Assembly: GCF_900187425.1 (NCBI RefSeq)
Contig: NZ_FYDJ01000008.1
Coordinates: 211,341 to 275,340 of the forward strand
Length of the DNA stretch: 64,000 bases
DNA from: Pseudomonas sp. Irchel s3h14
Lineage (GTDB): Bacteria; Pseudomonadota; Gammaproteobacteria; Pseudomonadales; Pseudomonadaceae
Direction: 5' to 3'
This document shows positions 50,949 through 60,316 of the stretch, piece after piece. Under the pieces are notes generated by a model. That model ran no database searches. It had not been told where the DNA came from and worked only from the letters and a program-made list of their open reading frames with translations. Numbering within the stretch: the first letter of the stretch is position 1; every line of letters begins with the position of its first letter. The translations under genes and the position numbers were made by a program.

Positions 50949-51111
50949 GTTGGGTCTCCGGGACGTTGTTCTTATTTAGAGAGCTATCTGTGGAGCCAAG
51001 GCGAGAAAGCCACCTTGAGATGAGACGTGTGTCGCGAATTGGTTGTCGGACTGTTTTTGGAGTATAGATGTGCAAACTTCTAATAAGAACGCACATAAAA
51101 GCCGGTCCATC

Positions 51112-52059
51112 ATGCAAAAAAACATCACGTCTCTAGGCTCGTTGAACTGGGATGACCTCAAGTTTTTCCTTGAAGTCGCCCGCACCCGCAAGGCCAGCAC
51201 CGCGGCCAAGCGCCTGGCCGTCGACTACACCACTGTGTCGCGGCGCATCAGCTCGCTGGAAGCGGCGTTGGGCACTTTGCTGTTCGAGAAATCCCGGACC
51301 AGCGGTTTTGTCCTGACCGCCGAAGGCCAGCGGTTGCTGGGTTACGCTGAGTCGATTGAAAGCACGCTGCACATGGCCTGCGAGCAGGTTTCGGGGTCCG
51401 GGGTCGCGTTATCCGGGCATGTGCGGATGGGCTGCACCGAAGGCTTCGGCAGCTTTTTCATCACCCCGCAGCTGAGCCATTTCGTCGATGCCTACCCGGC
51501 GATCTCCGTAGACATCCTGCCACTGCCGCACTTCATCAGTTTGTCCAAGCGCGAGGCGGACATCGTCATCGCCCTGGAGCGCCCGGAGCATGGCCCGTAC
51601 GTCTGCTGCAAACTCTGCGACTACAAATTACAGCTCTACGCGACTCAGGATTATCTCGACAAGCACCCACCGATCCGCCGCCCGGCTGACTTGGGTAAAC
51701 ATTCATTCATTAGTTATGTCGACGATCTGGCGTTCAGCTCGGAGCTGTTGTACCTGGCGAATGTGTTGCCCGGCGCCAGTGCCAACCTGCGCAGCACCAG
51801 CGTGATCGCGCAATTCGTGGCCGCGCAGCAAGGGCGGTCGCTGGCGATTCTGCCGTGCTTCCTGGCGGCCCAGGATCCGCGATTGCTGCCGGTGTTGCCG
51901 GAGGAAATCAACATCACTCGACAGTTCTGGATGTACTGCCGCGAGGACCTGCGCAAGCTCAAGCGGATCACCCTGTTGTGGGATTACATCCGCGCGGTCA
52001 CCGAGCAGAATCAAGCGCTGTTGATGGGGGAAAGTCGGGAGATGCTGTTCGCCGATTAG
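51112..52059 (+). CDS. LysR-family regulator, divergent from mmsA, 315 aa
   Basis: The start at 51112 places the helix-turn-helix near the N-terminus (LNWDDLKFFLEVARTRKAST, VDYTTVSRRISSLEAALG). The effector domain contains GHVRMGCTEGFGSFFITPQL and EADIVIALERPEHG. Valine-pathway mmsAB is controlled by an AraC-type MmsR in Pseudomonas aeruginosa, so a LysR gene here points to a different control. Its stop overlaps the end of yfiB by 4 bases in convergent orientation. Confidence 0.93.
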   Translation: MQKNITSLGSLNWDDLKFFLEVARTRKASTAAKRLAVDYTTVSRRISSLEAALGTLLFEKSRTSGFVLTAEGQRLLGYAESIESTLHMACEQVSGSGVALSGHVRMGCTEGFGSFFITPQLSHFVDAYPAISVDILPLPHFISLSKREADIVIALERPEHGPYVCCKLCDYKLQLYATQDYLDKHPPIRRPADLGKHSFISYVDDLAFSSELLYLANVLPGASANLRSTSVIAQFVAAQQGRSLAILPCFLAAQDPRLLPVLPEEINITRQFWMYCREDLRKLKRITLLWDYIRAVTEQNQALLMGESREMLFAD

Positions 52060-52559
52060 TCGGCGCTCACCACGATCGACACCCGGCGGTTCTCGGTACG
52101 ACCGGCCGGCGTGTCGTTCGAGGCAACCGGCTCACTGCTGCCGAGGCCGCGCAACTGAATGTTTTGCTCTTTCATCCCGATGGCGCTCAGCACCTTGCCG
52201 ACGCTTTTTGCGCGGCGCAGTGAGAGCTGTTCGTTGTAAGACTCTTTGCCCGACGCATCGGTGTGACCGTCGACCCGCACGCGCTCTATTCCAACGCCCA
52301 GCAACGCCTTGCCGATACGCTCGACGATGTCGGTGCTGGCAGGGTTGAGGCTGTCGTCGTCACTGCCAAACAGCACTTTGCCGGACAGGCCAAAGGCCCA
52401 GCCCTCATCGGTCAATTCGAAACCTTGCTGTTTAAGCACAGCGATCTGCGCCGGAGTCAGGCCTTTTTGCGGTGCTGTCTGGCAACCGGTCAATGCCAGC
52501 AAGGCCATCAATACGGTGAACGTGAAAAATCGCAGGGAACGCCGGGTCAGTGAGAACAC
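52056..52559 (-). CDS. yfiB: OmpA-like lipoprotein YfiB, 167 aa
   Basis: A signal peptide ends in the lipobox ALTGC (Cys26), which anchors it in the outer membrane. Residues about 55-165 are an OmpA peptidoglycan-binding domain (VRVDGHTDASGKESYNEQLS, RRAKSVGKVL, NRRVSIVV). YfiB captures the inhibitor YfiR in the periplasm and thus releases YfiN. It is the last gene of the yfiR-yfiN-yfiB operon, 5 bases after yfiN. Confidence 0.92.
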   Translation of the reverse strand: MFSLTRRSLRFFTFTVLMALLALTGCQTAPQKGLTPAQIAVLKQQGFELTDEGWAFGLSGKVLFGSDDDSLNPASTDIVERIGKALLGVGIERVRVDGHTDASGKESYNEQLSLRRAKSVGKVLSAIGMKEQNIQLRGLGSSEPVASNDTPAGRTENRRVSIVVSAD

Positions 52560-52564
52560 AAAAA

Positions 52565-53833
52565 TTAGCTCCTGGTCTGAACATGGGCGACAGGGTGCTC
52601 CGACCCGGCCGTGTGCTGTGCGCCTCGGGAAAGGCGCTTGGCTTGGTACATGGCCGCGTCGGCGGCATTAAGCAAAGCGCCCGGTGTGACCCCATGATCG
52701 GGGTACACGGCGACGCCGATGCTGAGTGAAGTCAATACTTGGGTATTGCCCGGCAACGGGATCGGTACTTCCATGCTGGCGATGATTTTGTCGGCAATCC
52801 GCTCGGCGTCCTCGATCTTATGCAGCGGCGTCAGCAGTACGGCAAATTCGTCACCCCCCAAACGCGCCACAAGATCATCCTCACGCAACTGCGCACGAAC
52901 CCGTTTGGCCACGGCCACCAACACCGCATCGCCAGCCGCATGACCGAAGCCATCATTGATTTCCTTGAACCGGTCACTGTCGAGAAACAGCACCGCCACT
53001 TGCTCGTCGAGCTTGTTGGCGTTACGCAGCGCTCGAATCAGCCGACCTTCGAAAAACGCCCGATTCGGCAACCCGGTGAGGCTGTCATGGCTGGCCTGGT
53101 GGGCCAGGGTTTCGTTTTCGCTTTGCAGGTGGGTCTGCCAGGATTCGAGCTCATCGAGCAAGGCATTGAAGTCATTGCCCAGGTTGTCGAGTTCGGCGAT
53201 GGCGGCGGGTGGCACACGCTGATCGAAGGCTCGCTCACTGCGTGCGGCGTGGGCCACGAACGCCAGGCTGCGCAATGGGCCGGTGATTGCGCGGAGTTGT
53301 CGGCGCGCCAGATAAAGCGCCACCCAGGCACTGACAGCTGTACACAAGACGATGCCGACCAGACCGCTGAGCAAAAACCGCAACAGGCTGCCCCCGTGAC
53401 CGGTGAGCTGGATGCTGCCGATTTCCTGACCTTGATGAACGATTGGCATGCTGATCGGTTTTTCCAGAAAGGCCTTGGCAATCTGCATTTCGAGATCAGA
53501 GAACAAGCCCGTTTCCGGCCGCTCCCAGCGAGCCAGCAACGTGCCTTGCTCGTCCAGCACTTGGGCATCGGCCACTTCTTCAGTGGACGCAATCAACGCC
53601 AGCGCTTCGGTAGCGGCGGACTTGTCGTTGAACACCACCGCCGCTTCCACGGTGTAATTGATCGAGCGCGCAATCAGGTGCAGGTTGTGGTCGGCATAGA
53701 CCCGCAAGGCCAGTACGCCGAGCAACGTCAGCGAGATGCTGGCCATGGCCACGCCCACGAGTGCGACGATCAAATGTCCGCGTCCGAGGACCGAGCGCAA
53801 GGTTGGGCGGCTACCCGGCTTGAATAGATTCAT
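52565..53833 (-). CDS. yfiN: Diguanylate cyclase YfiN (TpbB), 422 aa
   Basis: Two membrane segments (IVALVGVAMASISLTLLGVL and LLSGLVGIVLCTAVSAWVAL) flank a periplasmic sensor (about 48-150). A HAMP-like region (about 180-235) and a GGDEF domain follow (HDSLTGLPNR, FLDSDRFKEINDGFGHAAGD, RLGGDEF at 324-330). It makes c-di-GMP at the inner membrane and is held off by YfiR. The start overlaps the yfiR stop (ATGA at 53830-53833). Confidence 0.94.
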   Translation of the reverse strand: MNLFKPGSRPTLRSVLGRGHLIVALVGVAMASISLTLLGVLALRVYADHNLHLIARSINYTVEAAVVFNDKSAATEALALIASTEEVADAQVLDEQGTLLARWERPETGLFSDLEMQIAKAFLEKPISMPIVHQGQEIGSIQLTGHGGSLLRFLLSGLVGIVLCTAVSAWVALYLARRQLRAITGPLRSLAFVAHAARSERAFDQRVPPAAIAELDNLGNDFNALLDELESWQTHLQSENETLAHQASHDSLTGLPNRAFFEGRLIRALRNANKLDEQVAVLFLDSDRFKEINDGFGHAAGDAVLVAVAKRVRAQLREDDLVARLGGDEFAVLLTPLHKIEDAERIADKIIASMEVPIPLPGNTQVLTSLSIGVAVYPDHGVTPGALLNAADAAMYQAKRLSRGAQHTAGSEHPVAHVQTRS

Positions 53834-54405
53834 GACGCCGCCGGCTTGCGGCGGGACAGTTGCAGCACACTGGGGTGAATACGCACGCCGCTTCGGGCGA
53901 CGGAATCCAGGTTGACTTCAAAGGACACTTGCTCATCGCTGACCCGCAGGCAAAACAGACTGCCGACGGTGCATGGGTCGTCGCCTTCGCTGATACTCAG
54001 CACCGGACGCCCCGTCAGCGAGGCGAAGAGCTGGCTGCGTTCATCACTGGTCAGTTTGCCGATGTACACCGCGTCGCACTCACCAACAATGGACGGGTTG
54101 TCAGCCAGCAATCTGCGCACGGTAACAGGCCGACCGGTGGCCTGAGTCGTGCCTTTGACCAGATCGTCGGTGTATTCGGTGGGGCCCACTATGCACAAGC
54201 GCAGTTGTGCTGGCTCAACAGGCCAACGGGCATAACTGAGAATTCCGAGTACCACCTGAGTGACCGATTTTGCGCGTTGGTCGGCCATGCTCACAGGCGT
54301 TTCCGGCTGAGCGAAAACGACGCCGGTGAACAAACAGAGAAGGCCGGCGAGCAGCACTTGTTTGCACCCAATAACGCGCTGTGTCGTCCAGACAGCGACC
54401 TTCAT
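53830..54405 (-). CDS. yfiR: Periplasmic inhibitor YfiR, 191 aa
   Basis: The start at 54405 gives a signal peptide (KQVLLAGLLCLFTGVVFAQ). The mature part has QVVLGILSYARWP, AVYIGKLTSDE and SISEGDDPCTVGSLFCLRV. Four cysteines fall at 71, 110, 145 and 152, which I recall as the Pseudomonas aeruginosa YfiR positions, so the redox-sensitive disulfides seem kept. YfiR binds YfiN and blocks c-di-GMP synthesis until YfiB or oxidative folding stress removes it. It leads the operon, 119 bases after recD. Confidence 0.93.
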   Translation of the reverse strand: MKVAVWTTQRVIGCKQVLLAGLLCLFTGVVFAQPETPVSMADQRAKSVTQVVLGILSYARWPVEPAQLRLCIVGPTEYTDDLVKGTTQATGRPVTVRRLLADNPSIVGECDAVYIGKLTSDERSQLFASLTGRPVLSISEGDDPCTVGSLFCLRVSDEQVSFEVNLDSVARSGVRIHPSVLQLSRRKPAAS

Positions 54406-54524
54406 GCAGGGATTCTCTTCGATCGTAGCGAAATGATGCCGCAACGATAGCACAGCGTTCAAACACCAGCGAGGCTGCGCCCTACGGCACTTCGGACAGT
54501 TTCCGTCGTCTGGCACCGTCCCTT

Positions 54525-56633
54525 TCAACCACTTGATTCAACACCCTCATCCAATTCCAGCATCAACCCGCTCAAGCGCTTGACCTTGCGCCTCACCGCC
54601 TCTTCGAATACGCCTGAACGAGGCTCGATCAGGGTGAACCAGTTTTTGGCCCGGGTAATTCCGGTATAGATCAGTTCCTTGGTGAGTACTGGGTTCAGGG
54701 CATCCGGCAGAATCAACGCCGTATGGGCAAATTCCGAGCCCTGGGATTTGTGCACTGTCATCGCGTACACGGTTTCGACATCGTTGAGCCGGCTCGGCAG
54801 AACAAAACGTACGCCGCCCTGACCATCATTTCTCGGGAACGCTACACGCAGCACTTGCTTCCCAACCTCTGGCCCCTCACGTTCCGGTAGTTTGAGGGCA
54901 ATGCCGATGTCGCCGTTCATCAAACCCAGACCATAGTCATTGCGGGTCATCAGTACTGGCCGACCTTCGTACCACTGCTGGTCGCTGTCGATCAGCCGAG
55001 CCTTGAGCAGCGCGGCGGTCACGCGTTGATTCAACCCCTCCACGCCCCACGGCCCTTTGCGTACAGCGCACAACAACTGGAAGGCGTCGAAGGCCTGCAA
55101 CACCTGCCGGGCCCAATCGGTCCAGCAGGGATCATCAAGCGTGCTGTCGAGCGGTGGTCGCAGGCTGCGCAGGAGACTCAGGTAATGCCGATAACCCTGC
55201 GGTCCATCGCCATGCCCCTCAAGCAGCAAGCGTTCCAGCGCCCGGTCCTGCTCTCCCTTGAGGGACAGGGAAAACACGTCGTCATGGCTTCGAGCCGCCA
55301 ACAATTTGCGGGCTTCCTCGGGTTGCTGCTGGTTGACCCAACGAGCCAGTTGGCCAATGCCGCTGCCCTCGCCGAACCGGCGTGAATGACGCAGCATCAC
55401 AACTTGCTGGGCCAGCGGATGAGTCCCTTGGGTGTCTTCCTGCAAACCGCTGGCATCCAGGCTTTCTCCACTGACAGCTTCCAGCCACAGGCGAGTCTGT
55501 GGGCTGTACCAACCGGCCTCGGCGTCACGGCACAGGTCGCCCAGCACGGCGCCGGCCTCCACCGATGCCAGTTGATCCTTGTCACCGAGCAGCACCAGAC
55601 GGGCATGGGCCGGCAACGCATCGAGCAGGTTGGCCATCATTTCCAGATCGATCATCGAGGCTTCGTCCACCACCAATACATCCAGCGGCAAGCGATTACC
55701 GGCGTGGTGACGGAAGTGTCGAGTACCGGGGCGACTGCCGAGCAGACGGTGCACGGTGGTGACGTCTGAGGGGATCTTCACTCGTACGGCTTCATCGACT
55801 TCCAGGGTTCTGACCTGCTGACTGATGGACTCTGTCAGTCGGGCTGCAGCCTTGCCGGTGGGTGCCGCGAGACGAATGCGCAACGGTTTGCCGGCCTCCA
55901 CCGCCGGCGCCTGGAGCAACGCCAGCAAACGCACGACCGTCGTCGTCTTGCCGGTCCCCGGGCCACCGGTAACGATGCTGAATGCGCTGCGGGTGGCGAG
56001 GGCACAGGCGAGCTTTTGCCAGTCAATCACTTCGCCGGGCCTGGCTGGGCCGAACAAGCTGGTGAGGCGTTGGGACAAATCATCCGGCGTGGTTTCGTGT
56101 TCCACCAGGCGTTGGCGCAGCGAGGTGTCGATACGCCGTTCGTAAGCCCAGTAGCGACGCAAGTACAGGCGTTTGCCCGATAACACCAATGGCCGATGCT
56201 GCGCCGCCTCGCGACCGTCGACCGCCAAAGCGACCAGACTGCTGGAGGCCAGGACCTTGCACCAATGGGCACCGTCCAGCGCCTCAAGCAGTTGCGACGG
56301 CAACAACATCGCACCACTTTGCAGATCACCTTCCGGTGGCAGCGACAGGGCGAAGTCTGGTTCCTTGAGCGTCTCGAACACATCCAGGCACACATGACCG
56401 TGGCCCAGTTGATGGCTGGCCAACGCGGCGGCGAGCAGCACCAGTGGATCATCGCCGGGAGCGAGCTCATGAAGAAAAGCGACGAAGGCTTTGTCCAGCG
56501 CTCGCAGCCAGCCGCGCTCAACCCAGCGCGTCAACAGCAGCAGCAAGTCATCGGCGCGACTCAACGGCGCCAGATCCGCCAGGCTTTCAGCTGTCAACGA
56601 AGTGGGCAGCAAATCAGCGAAGGTGCGACTCAT
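54525..56633 (-). CDS. recD: Exonuclease V alpha subunit RecD, 702 aa
   Basis: RecD is the 5'-3' helicase of RecBCD. Walker A is GGPGTGKT (223-230), Walker B the VVDEASMID region, with PRNDGQGGVRF and YAMTVHKSQGSEF (motif V/VI-like) further on. The N-terminal ~200 residues show the usual RecB-contact part. Start and RecB stop overlap (ATGA-type at 56630-56633), so RecB and RecD are coupled. Length is somewhat above the E. coli subunit (608 aa), as is common in Pseudomonas. Confidence 0.95.
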   Translation of the reverse strand: MSRTFADLLPTSLTAESLADLAPLSRADDLLLLLTRWVERGWLRALDKAFVAFLHELAPGDDPLVLLAAALASHQLGHGHVCLDVFETLKEPDFALSLPPEGDLQSGAMLLPSQLLEALDGAHWCKVLASSSLVALAVDGREAAQHRPLVLSGKRLYLRRYWAYERRIDTSLRQRLVEHETTPDDLSQRLTSLFGPARPGEVIDWQKLACALATRSAFSIVTGGPGTGKTTTVVRLLALLQAPAVEAGKPLRIRLAAPTGKAAARLTESISQQVRTLEVDEAVRVKIPSDVTTVHRLLGSRPGTRHFRHHAGNRLPLDVLVVDEASMIDLEMMANLLDALPAHARLVLLGDKDQLASVEAGAVLGDLCRDAEAGWYSPQTRLWLEAVSGESLDASGLQEDTQGTHPLAQQVVMLRHSRRFGEGSGIGQLARWVNQQQPEEARKLLAARSHDDVFSLSLKGEQDRALERLLLEGHGDGPQGYRHYLSLLRSLRPPLDSTLDDPCWTDWARQVLQAFDAFQLLCAVRKGPWGVEGLNQRVTAALLKARLIDSDQQWYEGRPVLMTRNDYGLGLMNGDIGIALKLPEREGPEVGKQVLRVAFPRNDGQGGVRFVLPSRLNDVETVYAMTVHKSQGSEFAHTALILPDALNPVLTKELIYTGITRAKNWFTLIEPRSGVFEEAVRRKVKRLSGLMLELDEGVESSG

Positions 56634-59600
56634 AGCAAAACTCCCTGTTCCCAGGCGGGTTCGGCCTTGGGTTCTGGCTTGCCCTGGAACAGCCGGTCCA
56701 GACGTTCGATCAGCTCTCTTGGAGGACGGGTGAAATACACGCCCTGGCTGGACGCGCGTGTACCGCGCAGGAACAGGTACAGCGCACCACCGACATGCCG
56801 GTCGTAATCGTAATCGGCAAGTCGCGCCTTGAGCTGGCGGTGCAGGGCCAACAGGTACAGCACGTATTGCAGGTCGTAACGGTTGTCGAGAATCGACTGC
56901 TCCATGGCCTGCTCGGTATAGGCCGCATCATCGACGCCCAGCCAGTTGGATTTGTAGTCGGCGACGTAGTAGCGGCCGTCGTGCTCGAACGTCAGGTCGA
57001 TGAAGCCTTTGAACATGCCATTGAGCAACACCGGCTCGGCAGCCACCCGGGCCACGCCGTTGTGGGTGTATTGGCGCACCAGCTCATCGAGCTTGAGTAC
57101 ATCGACTTTATGGCTGGCGAACCAGAACTCCATCTCGACCCGGTATTGGGTGAGCTGCTCGAATACCACGGGAGTCTGCCCGCCGCCGATATGCAGCGGG
57201 GACGTAAGCAGATGCTGCAACCAGTCGCTCAGGGCGGTGATCCAGCCCTCCCAACCACGGCGGTTGCAACGACGGGCAATGGCGTCTTCCACCGCTTGCG
57301 GCGTGGCGGCAAAACCTTCGTCACCGGCCCATTCGAGCAAACCATGGAGAAAGGTGCCGGGGTTCGGGCCACGAGGGAATCGATGGATATCGGCGCCGCC
57401 GGCCACCACTTCTCGTGGTGCTTGCGGATCGAGGCGTTCGTCGTCGAAGAGCTTTTGCGCCTGCGGGCTCTCCGGCGCTTCATCAGTACCCACGCTCATG
57501 CTGTCACCAATGCGCAGGGCACTGTAGGAAGCAATCCACCAGTTTTCGCTGGCCTTGCGTTTGGGTATCAGCGGAGCAAGCAACGTCGCATCGTTGTGCG
57601 GTGGATGGTAGTGCTCGACGGTCGCTTCAGGCATTTCACCGTAGCTCAGCGCAGCACAATCCTGCTGCAGGTCTTCCAGCCAACGCTTCAAACCTGCCGA
57701 CTCGGCCAATGATGCTCCGCCGCCCAGCAGATAGCCCAATGCTGACAGGTGCAGCACTGAGCTGTTGTTATTGCCGCGCTTGAGATCAGTCACTCCGAGC
57801 CAGCAGGCGTGTTGCGCCCGGGTCAGGGCCACGTAAAGCAAGCGCAAATCTTCGGCAAGTCGCTCATCATCCGCCTGAACAATCAACTCGGCCGTCGGCC
57901 TCAAGGTCACTTGGGCCTTGCCCGTAGCGTCGTGGTAATGCAATGGCAGACGGCTCCCATCCACCGGTTTCGCCGAGCAAATAAATGGCAGGAACACCAA
58001 GGGATACTCAAGTCCCTTGGACTTGTGAATGGTCACGACTTTGACCAGTTGTTCGTCACTCTCCAGACGCAGGATCTGCTCTTCGCCGGCCTGACCGGAC
58101 AACGCCAGATGCTCGGACAAATGACGGATCAGCGCTTGCTCACCATCGAGTTCGGCGGCCGCTTGTTGCAGCAATTCGGACAGGTGCAGCAAATTGGTCA
58201 GCACCCGCTCGCCGTCACTGCGCGTGATCAATGTCTGAGGCAACTGGAAGTCATGCAGCAAGCGCCGCAGCATGGGCAACACGCCCTGCTTGCGCCAGAG
58301 CTCGCGATAATGGCGGAACTGCATGACCCGCGCTTCCCACGCCAGTTCATCCTGATTCAGCCGTTCCAGTTCAGCCAGTGACAGGTTCAACGTGATGCAG
58401 GCCAACGCGGCCCGCAGTGGACGCTCGACATCCGGCTCGGCGCAGGCCTTGAGCCAGGTCAGTAGATCGTGGGCTTCCTGGGCGGCGAACACCGAGTCCT
58501 TGTCCGACAGATAGACACTGCGCACGCCACGTGCGGAGAGTTCGCCGCGCACAGCCTGGGCTTCTTTACCGTCGCGGACCAGGATCGCGATATCCGCTGG
58601 CAGCAGCCCTCTGAAGTCCTTGCCGTCCTGTTTGAAACCCGCGCAACCTTGTTGGCCGCCATTGAGCAAAGCGGTGATTTCACTGGCGCAGGCGGTGGCG
58701 AGTTGTTGTCGGTACACCGCGCCGGACAGCGGCTGATCGGCGGACAGGTGCCAGATGTTCAGGGCGGGCACGACCTGGCCGTCGATGTGCAGAACTTCTT
58801 TGCGCCCTTGGGATTCAACGGGCAGGAACGGTACCGGGTTCTCACCGTTCTTTTCACGAAACAGGAACGCGCCTCGCCCGGTCTCGCGAGACTCGGCACG
58901 CTCGAATACATGGTTCACGGCATTGACCATGCCATGACTGGAACGGAAATTCGTCCCCAGGGTATGCAATCGGCCAGCGGTGGCCTGACGGGCGCGCAAG
59001 TAGGTGTAGATGTCGGCACCGCGGAATGCGTAGATCGCTTGTTTGGGGTCACCGATCAGAAACAGACCGCATTCGGGATTGTTGTCTTCGATGCGATAGA
59101 TGCTCTCGAAGATCCGGTATTGCACTGGGTCGGTGTCCTGGAACTCGTCGATCAACGCCACCGGAAACTGCTCGCGAATCAGGGTCGCCAGCCGCTCACC
59201 GCCATCGGATTGCAACGCGGCATCCAGGCGCAACAGCATGTCATCGAAGCCCATCTCCGCGCGTCGACGCTTTTCTTCCTCGAACCGTGTACCGACCCAC
59301 TGGGCGGCGTGTTGCAGCACGGCGGCATCAGGTGTCGGCAATCCTTCGAGACTGGCCTTGAGGCCGGGCATCGCGTCCAGCCCGGGATGACTGGGTACTT
59401 CGCCCTTCCAGGCTTCAGCCATACCCTCGGGAGTCAGGCGCGTGAATCCGGTGCCGATATCCAGTTGCTCAAGGGATTCGTCTTCAGCCCAGGCCCTGAT
59501 CTTTTCAAACCAGGGTTCGAAATAACGCGCCTGCATCTTGCGACCGTCGACGCTCTTGCTCGCAACACCCTGGTGACAGATGGCAAGCAATTCATCCGCC

Positions 59601-60316
59601 CACTGGCGCCAGGGCATCTTGAGTTCGAGCAAGGCTGCCCGTCGCTCTTGCAGACACTCCGTGATCAGCTCGGCAGGCTCTTTACCTTCAACGCTGTCTC
59701 GCTCACTGGCGAACAAACCACGCACTCGCGGCAGCAAAGCCGCCGGACCGCCCCAATTACCGCGCACCCAGTTAAGAGCATCGCCTTGCATCGGGTAGCA
59801 AAACAGGCGCCAGTAATCGCGCAGGACTTCGCCCAGCAAATCGCTGTGATCGGTTTCCAGGGTTTGTGTAAACAGGCTGCCACTGTCGAACGCGTGTTCG
59901 CGCAACATGCGCTGGCACCAACTGTGGATAGTCGAAACTGCCGCCTCGTCCATCCACTGCGCGGCGATGTCCAGGCGGTTCGCGCACCCGGACCACTGCT
60001 CGGGAAGGTACTCCTCACGAAGCTCCGCGATAAGGCTATCGGGCGCCGGTGTTTCATCGCGAAAAAACCGTGCAGCTTCAGCAAGACGTGTGCGGATGCG
60101 TTCGCGCAATTCTTTGGTCGCGGCATCGGTGAACGTCACGACGAGGATTTGCGGCGGCAACAGTTCACGTCCGAAGCCGCTCGACTCTGCGCCGTGGCCA
60201 AGGACCAGGCGCAGATACAGCGCGGAAATGGTGAAGGTCTTGCCGGTCCCGGCGCTCGCTTCGATCAGTTGGCTGCCGCGCAGGGGAAATGCCAAGGCCA
60301 GAGGTTTCGTGCTCAT
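56630..60316 (-). CDS. recB: Exonuclease V beta subunit RecB, 1228 aa
   Basis: The start at 60316 is chosen because it gives MSTKPLALAFPLRGSQLIEA and touches the recC stop (TGATG). Walker A is SAGTGKT (21-27); helicase motifs include LIDEFQDTDPVQYRIF, LFLIGDPKQAIYAFRGAD and VVTIHKSKGLEYPLVF. The C-terminal nuclease has the DYK catalytic triad part (D1120, K1122) and GFIDLTFEHDGRYYVAD before it. RecB gives the 3'-5' helicase and the nuclease of RecBCD, which repairs double-strand breaks and destroys phage DNA. Confidence 0.96.
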   Translation of the reverse strand: MSTKPLALAFPLRGSQLIEASAGTGKTFTISALYLRLVLGHGAESSGFGRELLPPQILVVTFTDAATKELRERIRTRLAEAARFFRDETPAPDSLIAELREEYLPEQWSGCANRLDIAAQWMDEAAVSTIHSWCQRMLREHAFDSGSLFTQTLETDHSDLLGEVLRDYWRLFCYPMQGDALNWVRGNWGGPAALLPRVRGLFASERDSVEGKEPAELITECLQERRAALLELKMPWRQWADELLAICHQGVASKSVDGRKMQARYFEPWFEKIRAWAEDESLEQLDIGTGFTRLTPEGMAEAWKGEVPSHPGLDAMPGLKASLEGLPTPDAAVLQHAAQWVGTRFEEEKRRRAEMGFDDMLLRLDAALQSDGGERLATLIREQFPVALIDEFQDTDPVQYRIFESIYRIEDNNPECGLFLIGDPKQAIYAFRGADIYTYLRARQATAGRLHTLGTNFRSSHGMVNAVNHVFERAESRETGRGAFLFREKNGENPVPFLPVESQGRKEVLHIDGQVVPALNIWHLSADQPLSGAVYRQQLATACASEITALLNGGQQGCAGFKQDGKDFRGLLPADIAILVRDGKEAQAVRGELSARGVRSVYLSDKDSVFAAQEAHDLLTWLKACAEPDVERPLRAALACITLNLSLAELERLNQDELAWEARVMQFRHYRELWRKQGVLPMLRRLLHDFQLPQTLITRSDGERVLTNLLHLSELLQQAAAELDGEQALIRHLSEHLALSGQAGEEQILRLESDEQLVKVVTIHKSKGLEYPLVFLPFICSAKPVDGSRLPLHYHDATGKAQVTLRPTAELIVQADDERLAEDLRLLYVALTRAQHACWLGVTDLKRGNNNSSVLHLSALGYLLGGGASLAESAGLKRWLEDLQQDCAALSYGEMPEATVEHYHPPHNDATLLAPLIPKRKASENWWIASYSALRIGDSMSVGTDEAPESPQAQKLFDDERLDPQAPREVVAGGADIHRFPRGPNPGTFLHGLLEWAGDEGFAATPQAVEDAIARRCNRRGWEGWITALSDWLQHLLTSPLHIGGGQTPVVFEQLTQYRVEMEFWFASHKVDVLKLDELVRQYTHNGVARVAAEPVLLNGMFKGFIDLTFEHDGRYYVADYKSNWLGVDDAAYTEQAMEQSILDNRYDLQYVLYLLALHRQLKARLADYDYDRHVGGALYLFLRGTRASSQGVYFTRPPRELIERLDRLFQGKPEPKAEPAWEQGVLL

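Noticed and set aside
49275..51023. Open frame of 582 codons opposite mmsA
   Set aside because: The product is rich in His, Arg, Gln and Gly without fold patterns, and mmsA on the other strand is certain.
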